The notes under the pieces: generated by a model
What the model saw: only the letters and a program-made list of their open reading frames with translations
Told to the model about the DNA's origin: nothing
Database searches by the model: none
Assembly (NCBI GenBank): GCA_038199035.1
Contig: JBBPZM010000029.1
Location: 1-45,848, forward strand
DNA length: 45,848 bases
Direction: 5' to 3'
DNA from: DATAEY01 sp038199035
GTDB taxonomy: Bacteria; Actinomycetota; Thermoleophilia; Solirubrobacterales; Solirubrobacteraceae
Shown: positions 14,500-24,555 of the stretch, in pieces
How positions within the stretch are numbered: the first letter of the stretch is position 1
Layout: each line of letters begins with the position of its first letter
Made by a program: the position numbers and the translations under genes

Positions 14500-14835
14500 T
14501 CAGGCGGCGTCCTCGAACAGCGGCCGTTGCTCGGACTCGGCGCCTGGCGGGCGTTCGCCCGGCGGCGGTGCGCACTCGTCGCCGTAGCGGGCGACGATGA
14601 GGTACTTGCCGTCCACAAAGCTCGCCACGCCGCCGGAGTAGGAGCGCGGCCAAGCGCCCGGGCGAAGCTCGTGGACGACGTCGATCAGCTGGGTCCGGAT
14701 CGCCGGGTCGCGCTTCTCCTCCCAGCGCTGGCGCACGATGACCGACCGCTCATCGGTGTCTAGGTCGCGCACCTTGACCACTACCTGGCGACGGACCGGA
14801 GTGGCGGCGCCTGCGCTGGGAGCGGGTCGCGGCAT
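14500..14835 (-). CDS. Hypothetical protein upstream of the R-M remnant
   Basis: I do not recognise the family of this 111-residue product. It begins MPRPAPSAGAATPVRRQVVV, has a charged central region (RDLDTDERSVIVRQRWEEK) and a conserved-looking core SGGVASFVDGKYLIVARYGDE, then an acidic, Pro-rich tail EQRPLFEDAA. It ends about 20 bp before the restriction-enzyme relic on the same strand, so it was probably part of the same small operon. It could itself be a remnant or an accessory subunit; the sequence does not decide. There is no strong ribosome site before the ATG. Confidence 0.45.
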   Translation of the reverse strand: MPRPAPSAGAATPVRRQVVVKVRDLDTDERSVIVRQRWEEKRDPAIRTQLIDVVHELRPGAWPRSYSGGVASFVDGKYLIVARYGDECAPPPGERPPGAESEQRPLFEDAA

Positions 14836-15030
14836 CGGAGAGTCAGTCTAGGTGCGAGCCCCGACGCTTCGACCGATCCACGTCGCTGATTGCTCGAAGT
14901 TGCGGGAGAGAGTGGAGCTTTCGTCGCACTGACGGCTCGGGGGGCAAGAGCTCCTCAGGCCGCGCCCGCTGGTCACCGGCTCCCATGCTGAACAGATAGG
15001 AGTTTGACGTCATAGGGCTAGCCACCGGCT

Positions 15031-15414
15031 TCACACACGGATGACCGCCACCCCCGGCACGTCGTCAAAATCGCTGTCCTGTGTGCAGAGCGCGGCGCCA
15101 TGGGCGATTGCCGTTGCCGCGATCCAGGCGTCCTGGACCCGCAGCGTCCGACCTTCCTGCTTGAGCTCGGCCACCAATCGGGCGAAGGCCGAGGCGACGT
15201 GCTCGTCGATGGCCAGCGCCTGGGACGTCTGGCGCGCTCGCATGAAGGTGGCAAGGCGCGTCGCCCGGGTTCGGGCGTCGGGCGCTACGAGCACGCCGAT
15301 CTCGAGCTCGGCGAGGGTGGCGACCGAGACGGCGGCCTGGTCGGGAAGCTCGGCCAGCGGCCGCTGCTGCTCTCCCGCGATGAAAACGGAGGTGTCGAGA
15401 ATCGCCCGCGTCAA
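15031..15414 (-). CDS. VapC-like PIN-domain toxin
   Basis: A 127-residue PIN-domain ribonuclease of VapC type. Acidic active-site residues are visible in AILDTSVFIAGEQQ (Asp near 7), SVATLAELEIGVL (Glu near 39), QDAWIAATAIAHGA (Asp near 95) and CTQDSDFDDVPGV (Asp near 113-116), the full PIN set. The start is a TTG at 15414 overlapping the antitoxin stop as TTGA, giving translational coupling. VapC toxins usually cut tRNA or rRNA; the target here is unknown. The pair lies beside a dead restriction enzyme, in an accessory patch. Confidence 0.88.
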   Translation of the reverse strand: MTRAILDTSVFIAGEQQRPLAELPDQAAVSVATLAELEIGVLVAPDARTRATRLATFMRARQTSQALAIDEHVASAFARLVAELKQEGRTLRVQDAWIAATAIAHGAALCTQDSDFDDVPGVAVIRV

Positions 15415-15659
15415 AGCTCGTCGGTCGTCTGGGGCAGCAGGGTCGCCAGCTCGTCGCGCAGCCCCGGGTCGGCCTGCTGGCCTTCCAAGGCTGCGCGCCA
15501 GACGCTGCCCGCGACCCACGTCGGCCTCGCCGCCAGCGGCGACAGCTGCGCGACCGGGCGACGATCCACCGTGACCCTCAAGCGTGCCCCCGCCTCCACC
15601 CGGCGCAACACGGCGCTGGTCTGGTTCCGAAGTTCGCGCACCGAAACGTCGTCGTCCAC
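15411..15659 (-). CDS. Phd/YefM-type antitoxin (VapB partner of the PIN toxin)
   Basis: An 82-residue antitoxin. The N-terminal Phd/YefM DNA-binding fold reads DVSVRELRNQTSAVLRRVEAG then LRVTVDRRPVAQLSPL (about 4-43). The C-terminal half (about 50-82) is the likely toxin-binding tail. The start is a GTG at 15659, only 6 bp after a TACACT -10 element, so the mRNA looks leaderless. Two palindromes overlap the promoter and start codon, which fits autorepression. The stop overlaps the toxin's TTG start. Confidence 0.87.
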   Translation of the reverse strand: MDDDVSVRELRNQTSAVLRRVEAGARLRVTVDRRPVAQLSPLAARPTWVAGSVWRAALEGQQADPGLRDELATLLPQTTDEL

Positions 15660-15684
15660 TCGACGAGTGTAGCATATGAGCTAC
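15657..15684 (-). promoter_or_regulatory. vapBC promoter and operator palindromes, leaderless start
   Basis: Two perfect palindromes adjoin. CACTCG-A-CGAGTG covers 15657-15669 and includes the antitoxin GTG. GTAGC-ATATGA-GCTAC covers 15669-15684. On the minus strand a -10-like TACACT (15671-15666) lies 6 bp before the GTG, the spacing expected for leaderless actinobacterial transcripts. Antitoxin binding to these sites for autoregulation is inferred. Confidence 0.6.
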
Positions 15685-15802
15685 AGGCGCAGGAGCGGGG
15701 ATCACATGAGCCGACCGCAGCGTAAGGACGCGTCCGTATGGGATCCGGCATCGCAAGCTGCGCCCCGAGCGCCGATTCGGGCGCGGGCGCACGGCCTTCG
15801 CC

Positions 15803-17611
<1,809 letters not shown>

Positions 17612-17703
17612 GGCGGGGCACAAGGTTAGGCCGCGCCGGCGGATCGACCGCTGCGGCCGCCTCCCCGATCGGTGGCAGCCGGCGCGGGGCGGGCGAGGAC
17701 GGT

Positions 17704-17773
17704 CGGCTCAGGCCTGGGCGCGGCCGGCGTCGGTGGGGCGGCTCAGGCCTGGCCGCGGCCGGCCTCGGTGAGG
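17704..17773. repeat. Tandem duplication of a gene tail plus stop (2 x 35 bp)
   Basis: Copies at 17704-17738 and 17739-17773 differ at only four or five positions. On the minus strand the second encodes LTEAGRGQA-stop, the real end of the sulfite-oxidase-like gene. The first, lying just downstream, encodes PTDAGRAQA-stop. The period of 35 shifts frame, so the extra copy is not read through. Confidence 0.88.
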
Positions 17774-18801
17774 CTGCTCCAGACCGTCGAGGCCGGCGCG
17801 CCGAGGTCCGGCCCGCGGTGCAGCTCGATGCGCACCACCCACTTGACCCACTGGAAGCCGCGGCGCCCCGGGGCGACCAGCCTCGCCGGGGCGCCGTGCT
17901 CGTGGGACAGCGGCTCTCCGCCCACCGCGGTGGCCACCAGCAGTCGATCGGCATGGCCCAGCGGGAAGCTCCAGCGATAGCCGGTTCGCGAGACCACACG
18001 CACGTGGTCGGCGCCGGGCTGTGGCGTGGCGCGGTCCACCAGCTGGCGCAGGCTCACGCCGCACCATCGCTGGGTCGTGTAGAAGCCGCCGGTGCAGTCG
18101 AGCGTGGCCACCATCTCGTCTCCGCGCTCGAGGTCGGACGCGGCCAGCGACAGCGGAGTCGCGACCATCCCGCCGACCTCGAGGCGGTAGCGCCCGGTCA
18201 GCGGCCGCGGAGCATCCGACACCCACGAGGTGGTGGGGAATCCGTTGGCCTCGAACGAGCCGGCCTCGTAGGAGCCGGTGAAGCGTCGCCGGGCCCCCGG
18301 CCAGCTCAGCGCGTGCTCGAGCCGCCGCTGGAAGCCCCAGGCCGCAAGGCCGCCCAACGCGACGGCGGACGTGCTCAGGAACTGCCGGCGGCCCGCGAGG
18401 TCGCGGCGCCGGGGCCTGCGGGCCCGGCGCGACAGGTGGGCGGCGACCACAACGGTCAGGGCGAAGCCCAGCGCGGTGTGCCAGGCCAGCAGGCTGTAGC
18501 CGGCGGGATAGACCGCCCCGGCGGCACTCCAGATCGAGCCCGAGGCGAGGGTGGCCGCGACGAGGCCCAAAGCGCCCAGCCCGGCCACGGTCCAGCGGTC
18601 CCACAGCCGGGGCGTGACGATCCGCCGGGCCACCCGCCGTAGCTTCCACGCCAGGACGAGCGCCAAGGCGCCGGCCCCGGCGGCGTGCACGGCGAAGACC
18701 CACGCATCCCCGCTCTGGCCGCTGAACCAGCTCAGCAGCCCGGTGACGAAGAGCAGCGACACCAGCAGCGCCAGGCTCCAGTCGGTGCCACGGGGGCTCA
18801 C
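17743..18801 (-). CDS. Membrane-anchored sulfite-oxidase-like molybdopterin enzyme
   Basis: A 352-residue fusion. Residues 1-135 contain about four hydrophobic helices (LALLVSLLFVTGLLSWFSG, VFAVHAAGAGALALVLAWKL, WTVAGLGALGLVAATLASG, LLAWHTALGFALTVVVAAHL). They include histidines that could bind haem, as in cytochrome-b-like anchors. A basic loop and RRQFLSTSAVALGGLAAWGF follow. Residues 165-340 form the sulfite oxidase molybdopterin domain, with FPTTSWVSD and the Mo-ligand Cys in TLDCTGGFYTTQRWCGV (about 240), then SHEHGAPARLVAPGRRGFQWVKW. The substrate is unknown. The twin-Arg-like RRRDLAGRRQFL may matter for export. Confidence 0.88.
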   Translation of the reverse strand: MSPRGTDWSLALLVSLLFVTGLLSWFSGQSGDAWVFAVHAAGAGALALVLAWKLRRVARRIVTPRLWDRWTVAGLGALGLVAATLASGSIWSAAGAVYPAGYSLLAWHTALGFALTVVVAAHLSRRARRPRRRDLAGRRQFLSTSAVALGGLAAWGFQRRLEHALSWPGARRRFTGSYEAGSFEANGFPTTSWVSDAPRPLTGRYRLEVGGMVATPLSLAASDLERGDEMVATLDCTGGFYTTQRWCGVSLRQLVDRATPQPGADHVRVVSRTGYRWSFPLGHADRLLVATAVGGEPLSHEHGAPARLVAPGRRGFQWVKWVVRIELHRGPDLGAPASTVWSSLTEAGRGQA

Positions 18802-18941
18802 GTCACGCCGAGTCTAAGCGGCGAAGCTTGCGCAACGGTTACGGCGAAACCGACGGCAAGGCGGCTGCGCGTTCACGCCGGCCGGCGGCGCCCGGCTCTG
18901 CCACCTGCTCGGCTGATCCCGAGCCTGGGCCGATGGAGCGC

Positions 18942-20672
18942 TCAGGCCGACCCTCGGCGCAGGCGGCGGGTGATCAGCTCCCACAGCTGCCGCGCCTCGG
19001 GCACCCTCAGGACGGCCACGGCGGCGGCGAAGGTGGCGGTGCCGGCCACGCAGGCGACGCCCACGGAGACGACCTGGGAGTAGAGGGCGCGGCCCAGCGC
19101 CTGGTCCAGCTCCCACCAGGCGGCGTAGGCCACAACTCCCAGCAGCGCCGAGGCGATCGAGATCTGCGCCACCGCCAGCGCGGTGCGCCCCCCCTCGAAG
19201 CCGCCCAGCTCTCGCCGCAGGAAGTGGATCTGGCCGGCGGTCATGACGACGTTGCCGGCCAGGGTGCCGATGACGATGCCGGGGATGCCGAGCGGGCCGT
19301 AGAGCGCGGCGCTAACCGCGATGTTGACCGCCACGTTGACCGCGGCCATGCCCGTCGGCAGCCACGGGCGCTGGAACGAGAAGAAGGTGCGGGTCAGCAG
19401 GAGGTTCGCCCCGTTGAGCGGCAGCGAGAACGAGAACCAGAACAGGGCGGAGGAGACCAGCGAGGTGGACGAGGCGTTGAACGCCCCGTGCTGGTAGATC
19501 AGGCGGGTGATCGGGGTGGCGAGCACGACGGTCAGGACGCCGGCGGGGATCAGCAGGAGGCAGATCTGGCGCACGCCGTTGGCCGCGGAGGCCCGCAGCC
19601 CCTCGAGGTCGCGACGGGCGGCGAAGCGGCTGAGGGTCGGGAAGAGGACGGTGGCCAGGGCGATCGAGAACACCCCCTGCGGAAGCTGGTAGATGCGGAA
19701 GGCCGCGTCGATGGCGCGCGGCGCCTGGTCGGAGACGAGCGAGCCAAGCGACGAGTTGATGACCAGCGAGAAGTTGATCAGGCCCAGCCCGAAGGTCACC
19801 GGGAGCATGAGCTTGAGGACCTTGCCCACGCGCGGGTCGCGCAGGTCGATCCTGATCGTGAGGCGAAAGCCCAGGCGATGGAGGCGCGGGAGCGTCATGG
19901 CGAACTGGACCGTCGTGCCCGCCAGCACGCCGATGGCGTAGGCGTAGAGCTGGTTGGGTCCCTCGAACACCGGCCGCAGCGGGATGAGCACGGCGAGGAT
20001 GACCACGTTCCAGGCCAGGGGCGCGAGCCCGCCGATCGTGAAGTCGTCGTAGGCGTAGAGGATGCCGAGCGTCAGGCCGTTGAGGCCCAGGAGGACGACG
20101 ATCGGGAAGAGGACGCGCGAGAGCCCCGCCACGAGCTGGTCGAGCTGTTGGGTGAACTGGCCGCCGGTGAACAGCGGCATGACGATCGGCGCGAGCACGA
20201 TGAACAGGGCGGTGATGACCCCGAGCACGACGAGGATGCAGAAGAACAGCGTCGAGGCCAGGCGAAACGCGTCCTTCTTGCGCCCCTGCTCGAGCAGGTC
20301 GGTGAAGACGGGGACGAAAGCGGCCGAGACTGCCTGGTCGGCGACCAGCATGCGCAGCAGGTTGGGCACCTGGAAGGCGATGGTGAAGGCCGAGAACGCC
20401 CCGCTCGTGGCGAAGTAGGAGGAGGCGAGGATCTCGCGCAGGAGGCCGGCCACCCGCGACAGGCCGGTGAGCACCGAGAAGATCGCGGTGTTGAGGGCGA
20501 CCCCGCGACGCGCGCCCGGCACGGCGGCGGAGTGAGGCTCCTCGGTGGGCGCCTCGCCCCCGGGGACGACGGGCGCAGCCGGCTCCTCGCGGGGCGCCTC
20601 GCCAGGGACGACGGGCTCGTCCGGCTCGTCGCGGGGCGCCTTGTCTCCCGGGACGACGTTCGGAGTGGACAC
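18942..20672 (-). CDS. murJ: Lipid II flippase MurJ
   Basis: A 576-residue MOP-superfamily membrane protein, the flippase for the peptidoglycan precursor lipid II. After an unusual Pro/Glu-rich cytoplasmic leader of about 55 residues, the MurJ core begins VALNTAIFSVLTGLSRVAGL LREI, the family signature with the essential Arg residues. It continues with QVPNLLRMLVADQAVSAAFVPVF. Twelve to fourteen hydrophobic helices can be counted. The conserved YQLPQGVFSIALATVLFPTLS is at about 325-345. The GTG at 20672 is the furthest start. The leader is built of tandem repeats and could be shortened by other starts, but none is clear. It is divergent from rpsT. Confidence 0.93.
   Translation of the reverse strand: MSTPNVVPGDKAPRDEPDEPVVPGEAPREEPAAPVVPGGEAPTEEPHSAAVPGARRGVALNTAIFSVLTGLSRVAGLLREILASSYFATSGAFSAFTIAFQVPNLLRMLVADQAVSAAFVPVFTDLLEQGRKKDAFRLASTLFFCILVVLGVITALFIVLAPIVMPLFTGGQFTQQLDQLVAGLSRVLFPIVVLLGLNGLTLGILYAYDDFTIGGLAPLAWNVVILAVLIPLRPVFEGPNQLYAYAIGVLAGTTVQFAMTLPRLHRLGFRLTIRIDLRDPRVGKVLKLMLPVTFGLGLINFSLVINSSLGSLVSDQAPRAIDAAFRIYQLPQGVFSIALATVLFPTLSRFAARRDLEGLRASAANGVRQICLLLIPAGVLTVVLATPITRLIYQHGAFNASSTSLVSSALFWFSFSLPLNGANLLLTRTFFSFQRPWLPTGMAAVNVAVNIAVSAALYGPLGIPGIVIGTLAGNVVMTAGQIHFLRRELGGFEGGRTALAVAQISIASALLGVVAYAAWWELDQALGRALYSQVVSVGVACVAGTATFAAAVAVLRVPEARQLWELITRRLRRGSA
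20537..20664 (-). repeat. Imperfect tandem repeats encoding the MurJ leader
   Basis: About three copies of a roughly 42-45 bp unit encode VVPGDKAPRDEPDE, PVVPGEAPREEPAA and PVVPGGEAPTEEP at the N-terminus of MurJ. Differences are mainly substitutions plus one short indel. The repeats give a disordered acidic/Pro tail. Confidence 0.8.
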
Positions 20673-20679
20673 GGCGGGC

Positions 20680-20685
20680 TATAGT
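20680..20685 (+). promoter_or_regulatory. Possible -10 element for rpsT
   Basis: TATAGT stands out in this GC-rich murJ/rpsT divergent gap, about 53 bp before the rpsT ATG. No convincing -35 lies 17 bp upstream, so the assignment is tentative. Confidence 0.4.
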
Positions 20686-20737
20686 AGGGAGCCGCCGCGC
20701 CGGCCATGCAGGGGTCGCTGCGCGGCATTCGCACGTA

Positions 20738-21004
20738 ATGGCCAACATCCACTCCCAGCAGAAGCGGATCCTGCGCTCCGAGCGCGAGCGGCTCGAGAAC
20801 CGTCGCTACACGTCGAAGATCAAGACGCTGTTCCGGCGCCTCGAGGAGTCGAGCGCCGGCGGTGACGCCGCCCGCGCCGACGCCGACCACCGCGAGCTGG
20901 TGGCGACGATCGACAAGGCGGTCAAGCGACGGGCGCTGCACCGCAACAACGGCGCGCGCAAGAAGAGCCGGGCGGCGCGCGTGCGCGCCGGCGCGAGCTC
21001 CTAG
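20738..21004 (+). CDS. rpsT: 30S ribosomal protein S20
   Basis: An 88-residue S20, which binds 16S rRNA and is needed for 30S assembly. It starts MANIHSQQKRILRSERERLENRRYTS, a typical helical basic start, and ends with HRNNGARKKSRAARVRAG. Length and composition are normal. As in many bacteria it stands near holA and lepA. It is the only plus-strand gene in this housekeeping block and has its own promoter region. The start ATG is the only candidate. Confidence 0.96.
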   Translation: MANIHSQQKRILRSERERLENRRYTSKIKTLFRRLEESSAGGDAARADADHRELVATIDKAVKRRALHRNNGARKKSRAARVRAGASS

Positions 21005-21009
21005 CCCCC

Positions 21010-21045
21010 GCTCCCGCGATCTGGGTCCGTCCTCGCGGTCGGAGC
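21010..21045. terminator. Bidirectional stem-loop between rpsT and holA
   Basis: GCTCC (21010-21014) pairs with GGAGC (21041-21045), and CGCGA (21015-21019) pairs with TCGCG (21033-21037) with a 3-base bulge. It lies between convergent gene ends, where a shared terminator is expected. No T-tract is evident. Confidence 0.45.
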
Positions 21046-22016
21046 TACTGCGCGGAAACCCGCAGGATCGTCCGAACGGCGGCGGTGTCCTCGGCCGCCG
21101 CGCGGGCGCCCCGTGAGTCGAGCTCGAGGTCGGCCAGCTCCTCCAGCGTGCGGCGCAACCCGTCGCGGTCGGCGCGCCGGGCATGCTCGAGGAAGCGGTC
21201 GGCGGCCCGGGGCGGCATGCGCAGGCTGCGCTTGACCTGAGCGGCGGGCTCGCCGGCGTCGAGTCGCCCCACGACCTCGAGCGCGTCGCGCACCCGCCGG
21301 GTCATGGCGTACAGGAGCGAAGGAAGCCGCTCCGCCTGGTCTCGCAGCTCGAGGTACAGGCGGGTGGCCGCGGGGCCGTCGCCCGCGACGAGGGCATCGG
21401 CCAGGGAGTACGCGCGCCTCTCCGATGAGGTCGCGGCCATCTCGTCCACCTCCTCCAGCCCGACTCGGCCACCGGGCCCCAGCCAGAGCGAGAGCTTCTC
21501 CAGCTCGCGCAGCAGTCGCTGCTGGCGCTCGCCCACCCGTGCCACCAGGGCCTTGGCCGCGCCCGACTCCAGCTCGAGTCCGCGCTCGCGCGCCTGGGCG
21601 GCCACCCACTTGGGCAGCTCCCAGGGCTTGACCGCGGACTCGCAGCTGACGTCGCCGCCGGCTGCCTCGACCGCGGCGTGCAGGCACTTGGGGGCCTTGA
21701 CGCGTGCGTCCTCGCGAGCGAAGAAGGCGGCGGTGGTCTCGGGGTCCAGGTCCATGATGGCCGCCTCGAGCTCGTCGAGCTCGGCCTCCTTCCAGCGCTC
21801 GACCCCGTCGACGATCACGAAGCGCCGTCCCAGGCCCAGGGTCATGGCGGACAGGACTCCGGCTGCCGCGGCCGGCGTGGCGCTCTCGCCCTCGAGCACC
21901 TCCACGCCTCCGGCTCCGCTCTGCGTCTCGGCCAGCGCCCGCAGCCGCGCCCGGCGCTCGCCGATGCGGCCATGGTCGTCACCGTGGATGAGATAGGCGG
22001 GCTTGAAGGTCGCCAT
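21045..22016 (-). CDS. holA: DNA polymerase III subunit delta
   Basis: A 323-residue clamp-loader delta subunit, which opens the sliding clamp. The N-terminal AAA-like fold starts FKPAYLIHGDDHGRI (about 4-18), where the family has a degenerate nucleotide site. It continues with LGRRFVIVDGVERWKEAELDEL. The middle has WELPKWVAAQARERGLEL and ALVARVGERQQRLLRELEKLSLW, the typical lid region. The helical C-terminal collar ends LADLELDSRGARAAAEDTAAVRTILRVSA. The order comEA-comEC-holA, with rpsT convergent, is a common arrangement. The ATG at 22016 is the clear start. Confidence 0.93.
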   Translation of the reverse strand: MATFKPAYLIHGDDHGRIGERRARLRALAETQSGAGGVEVLEGESATPAAAAGVLSAMTLGLGRRFVIVDGVERWKEAELDELEAAIMDLDPETTAAFFAREDARVKAPKCLHAAVEAAGGDVSCESAVKPWELPKWVAAQARERGLELESGAAKALVARVGERQQRLLRELEKLSLWLGPGGRVGLEEVDEMAATSSERRAYSLADALVAGDGPAATRLYLELRDQAERLPSLLYAMTRRVRDALEVVGRLDAGEPAAQVKRSLRMPPRAADRFLEHARRADRDGLRRTLEELADLELDSRGARAAAEDTAAVRTILRVSAQ

Positions 22017-22031
22017 TGCCGGGTGATGCTA

Positions 22032-22106
22032 GTGGCGGCCGCGGCAGTGACGATGCCCGCGGCCACCGGAATGCTGGTGACGACCGCGGCAGTCGATGAT
22101 GCCCGC
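22032..22106. repeat. Imperfect direct repeats and hairpin between comEC and holA
   Basis: The 147-bp gap holds a near-perfect hairpin: GTGG-CGG-CCGCGG (22032-22044) against CCGCGGCCAC (22057-22066). It also holds an imperfect direct repeat: GCGGCAGT...ATGCCCGC at 22041-22060 and again at 22086-22106 (period 45). No coding potential was seen in the gap on the minus strand. Confidence 0.5.
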
Positions 22107-22163
22107 CGCGCTCCCGGTGTCGAGGCGCTGGCGGCCACCCCGAGCGCCGAAGCGGCCACGACG

Positions 22164-24533
22164 TCAGCGATGGGTGGCGACCGTCATCCTCCCTCCCTCT
22201 ACGACGAGCCGGACCGTGCCGTCCCGGTCGGTGCGGTAGACCCCGGGCACGGCCCGCAGCGCGCCCAGCGCCTGCGCCGTGGGATGGCCGTACGTGTTGT
22301 GGCGCCCGACCTCGACGACCGCGAGACGAGGATGGAGGCGACGCAGCATGTCCGGCAGGCCGGGGTCCTCGCTTCCGTGGTGAGCCACCTTGAGCGCCTC
22401 GACCGGCCCGAGGTCCAGGGCGGAGGTGACGTCGGCCTCGGCATCGGCCGGAAGCAGGAGGTCGAAATCGCCGTCGCGCAGGCGGGCGACGATGGCGCGC
22501 TGGTTGGGGTCCTCGCCGGCATGCCGCGCGGCGGGCTCGCGGTGCGGCCACAGCACGCGCAGCTCGAGCGGGCCGGCGCGCAGCGTCTCCCCGGCGTCCG
22601 GGGTCACCCGGGGCACGCGGCGGCGCTTCGCGGCCTCGACGATCGCCCGGTGCTCGGGCGTCGGCGTCCCGGCGCCGCCGTCGAGCAGGAGACCGACCGG
22701 GAAGCGCCGCAGCACCGCGGCGGTCTCCCCCTCGTGATCGGCCTGGGCGTGGGTGATCACCAGGACGTCGAGGCGGCGCACGCCCGCCCGCCGCAGCCGG
22801 CTCAGGAGCGGCCCGCCGGGTGGCCCCGTGTCCACGAGCATGGCGGCGCCGCCGGCCTGGACCAGCGTCGCGTCACCCTGGCCGACGTCCAGGAACGAGA
22901 CGATCAACGCGCGTGGATCGGGAGGCGGAGGCCGCGCGCGCGCCAAGCCGAAGGCGACGCCGACAGCGGCGAGGGCGACAAGCGGGCCCAGCAGGCGACG
23001 GGTGGTGCGGCGGGGCAGGCGCACGACCGCCATCGCGCTGGAGGCGAGGAGCACGTACACCCCGACCAGAGCGCTGGCCGAGCCGATGCGCACGCCGACC
23101 GAGGCCACGGGGAGGCTCGCGGCCGCGTGCGCCAGCCACCCCAGGTAGGCGAGCGGGAACTGGGCGAGGGCGTTGATCAACGCGGCCGCCGCGGGCACGA
23201 GCCAGCCCACGGCGGCGGCGGCCATACCGAGCCACATGACCGGTGCCACGGCGGGCGCGGCCAGCAGGTTGGCCGGCAGCGAGATCAGTGACAGGCGCCC
23301 GAAGTAGAAGGCCATCAGCGGGCCGGTGGCCAAGGTGGCCCCCGCGGTGACAGCGCACGCATCGGCCACCGGGCGAGCGACACCGCGCCGGCACAGCGCC
23401 TCGGCAAGCCGCGGCGCCACGACCAGGATGGCGACTACAGCCGCGAACGACAACTGCCAGCCAGGGTCGCCGGCCGAGCCCGGATTGAAGGCGAGGGTTG
23501 CCGCGGCGGCGAGCAGCACGGCGTAGCAACGGGATGCCGGGCGGCCCGCCAATGCCGCCACCATGCCGGCGGCGCCCATCACGCCCGCACGCTGGATCGA
23601 CGGCCCGGCGCCGGCCAGGGGGACGTAGAGCGCGACCAGGGCCAGCGCGCCCACCAGCCGCGCCCGCAGGCCGAGCCCCATGAGGGCGAGCACCGGCAGG
23701 GCCAGGGCGCCCAGGAGCATCACGTTCTGACCGCTTGCGGCCAGGAGATGGGCCAGACCGGAGGCGCGAAAGGCCTCGCGGTCGCGCTCGTCCAGACCCT
23801 CGTCCTCTCCCAGCACCATCCCGCGCGCCAGCGCCGCCCGGGGCCCGTCGAGGCCGGCCGCAACGGATCCCTCGGCGCCGGCGCGCAGCCGGTCCAGCGC
23901 TCCGGCGAGGCCGCCCCGCCGCGCACCGGTCGACCGCAGCGACCCGAACAGCAGGCGGGCGTGGGCCCCGCGGCGGCGCAGGAAGCCGTCATGGTCGCTC
24001 AGCGCCACCAACCGGCCCGTCACCGCGACCTCGGCTCCGGGCGTCGCTTCGGCGGGGACGGATCGGCGACCCCCGAGCGAGAGGACGATCCGCTCACCGC
24101 GCGCCAGGCCGTCCGTCAGGACGGCGAGCGCATAGCGGGATCCCGAGCGCGACCGTCGCGGGCGCTCGAGCAGGGTGGCTCGGGCGCTGATCGCATGCTC
24201 GAGCGATGGGCCAAGCGCCGTGCGGTCGAGCGCCTGCTGACGGGCTTGCGCGATCAGGGCGCCGCCGAAGAGCGCCAGAGCTGTCGCGACCACGAGAGGC
24301 AGCCGCGGAGCGAGCGTCGCCGCGGCGATGACGAGCGCCAAGAGCAACGGCGGCGAGGGACTGGCCAGCAGCCCGGCGACGAGGCAGCCGAGGACGAGGT
24401 GACGAGGATGCGAGCGAACCGCCGCGAGCGCGCGGCGTGCGGCCTGATCCAGAGCGCCCGCCGCCCGCCCCGCCCGACCCCACCAGCCCGTCCGGCGACT
24501 CACGAGCCCCGACCGGTTCCCGCAGACGGACAC
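22164..24533 (-). CDS. comEC: ComEC/Rec2 DNA-uptake channel protein
   Basis: A 789-residue ComEC, the inner-membrane channel for single-stranded DNA uptake in transformation. An N-terminal soluble OB-like domain (to about 200) is followed by the competence domain. That domain has FRASGLAHLLAASGQNVMLLGALALPV and many helices (about 215-520). The C-terminal metallo-beta-lactamase domain has SFLDVGQGDATLVQAGGAAMLVDTG, VLVITHAQADHEGE (HxxxDH) and LKVAHHGSEDPGLP. The start is uncertain between GTG at 24533 and GTG at 24503; neither has a strong ribosome site. It lies 22 bp after comEA on the same strand. Confidence 0.92.
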   Translation of the reverse strand: MSVCGNRSGLVSRRTGWWGRAGRAAGALDQAARRALAAVRSHPRHLVLGCLVAGLLASPSPPLLLALVIAAATLAPRLPLVVATALALFGGALIAQARQQALDRTALGPSLEHAISARATLLERPRRSRSGSRYALAVLTDGLARGERIVLSLGGRRSVPAEATPGAEVAVTGRLVALSDHDGFLRRRGAHARLLFGSLRSTGARRGGLAGALDRLRAGAEGSVAAGLDGPRAALARGMVLGEDEGLDERDREAFRASGLAHLLAASGQNVMLLGALALPVLALMGLGLRARLVGALALVALYVPLAGAGPSIQRAGVMGAAGMVAALAGRPASRCYAVLLAAAATLAFNPGSAGDPGWQLSFAAVVAILVVAPRLAEALCRRGVARPVADACAVTAGATLATGPLMAFYFGRLSLISLPANLLAAPAVAPVMWLGMAAAAVGWLVPAAAALINALAQFPLAYLGWLAHAAASLPVASVGVRIGSASALVGVYVLLASSAMAVVRLPRRTTRRLLGPLVALAAVGVAFGLARARPPPPDPRALIVSFLDVGQGDATLVQAGGAAMLVDTGPPGGPLLSRLRRAGVRRLDVLVITHAQADHEGETAAVLRRFPVGLLLDGGAGTPTPEHRAIVEAAKRRRVPRVTPDAGETLRAGPLELRVLWPHREPAARHAGEDPNQRAIVARLRDGDFDLLLPADAEADVTSALDLGPVEALKVAHHGSEDPGLPDMLRRLHPRLAVVEVGRHNTYGHPTAQALGALRAVPGVYRTDRDGTVRLVVEGGRMTVATHR

Positions 24534-24555
24534 GAGAAGACCGCCCCACCCCTGC

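Noticed and set aside
14843..15034. Small minus-strand frame between the hypothetical gene and the PIN toxin
   Set aside because: No family pattern, no ribosome site and ordinary composition for non-coding sequence; the 195-bp gap shows nothing I can support.
18828..20684. Long plus-strand open frame opposite murJ
   Set aside because: It is the complementary shadow of murJ, with repetitive His/Asp/Gly-rich sequence and no domain signs.
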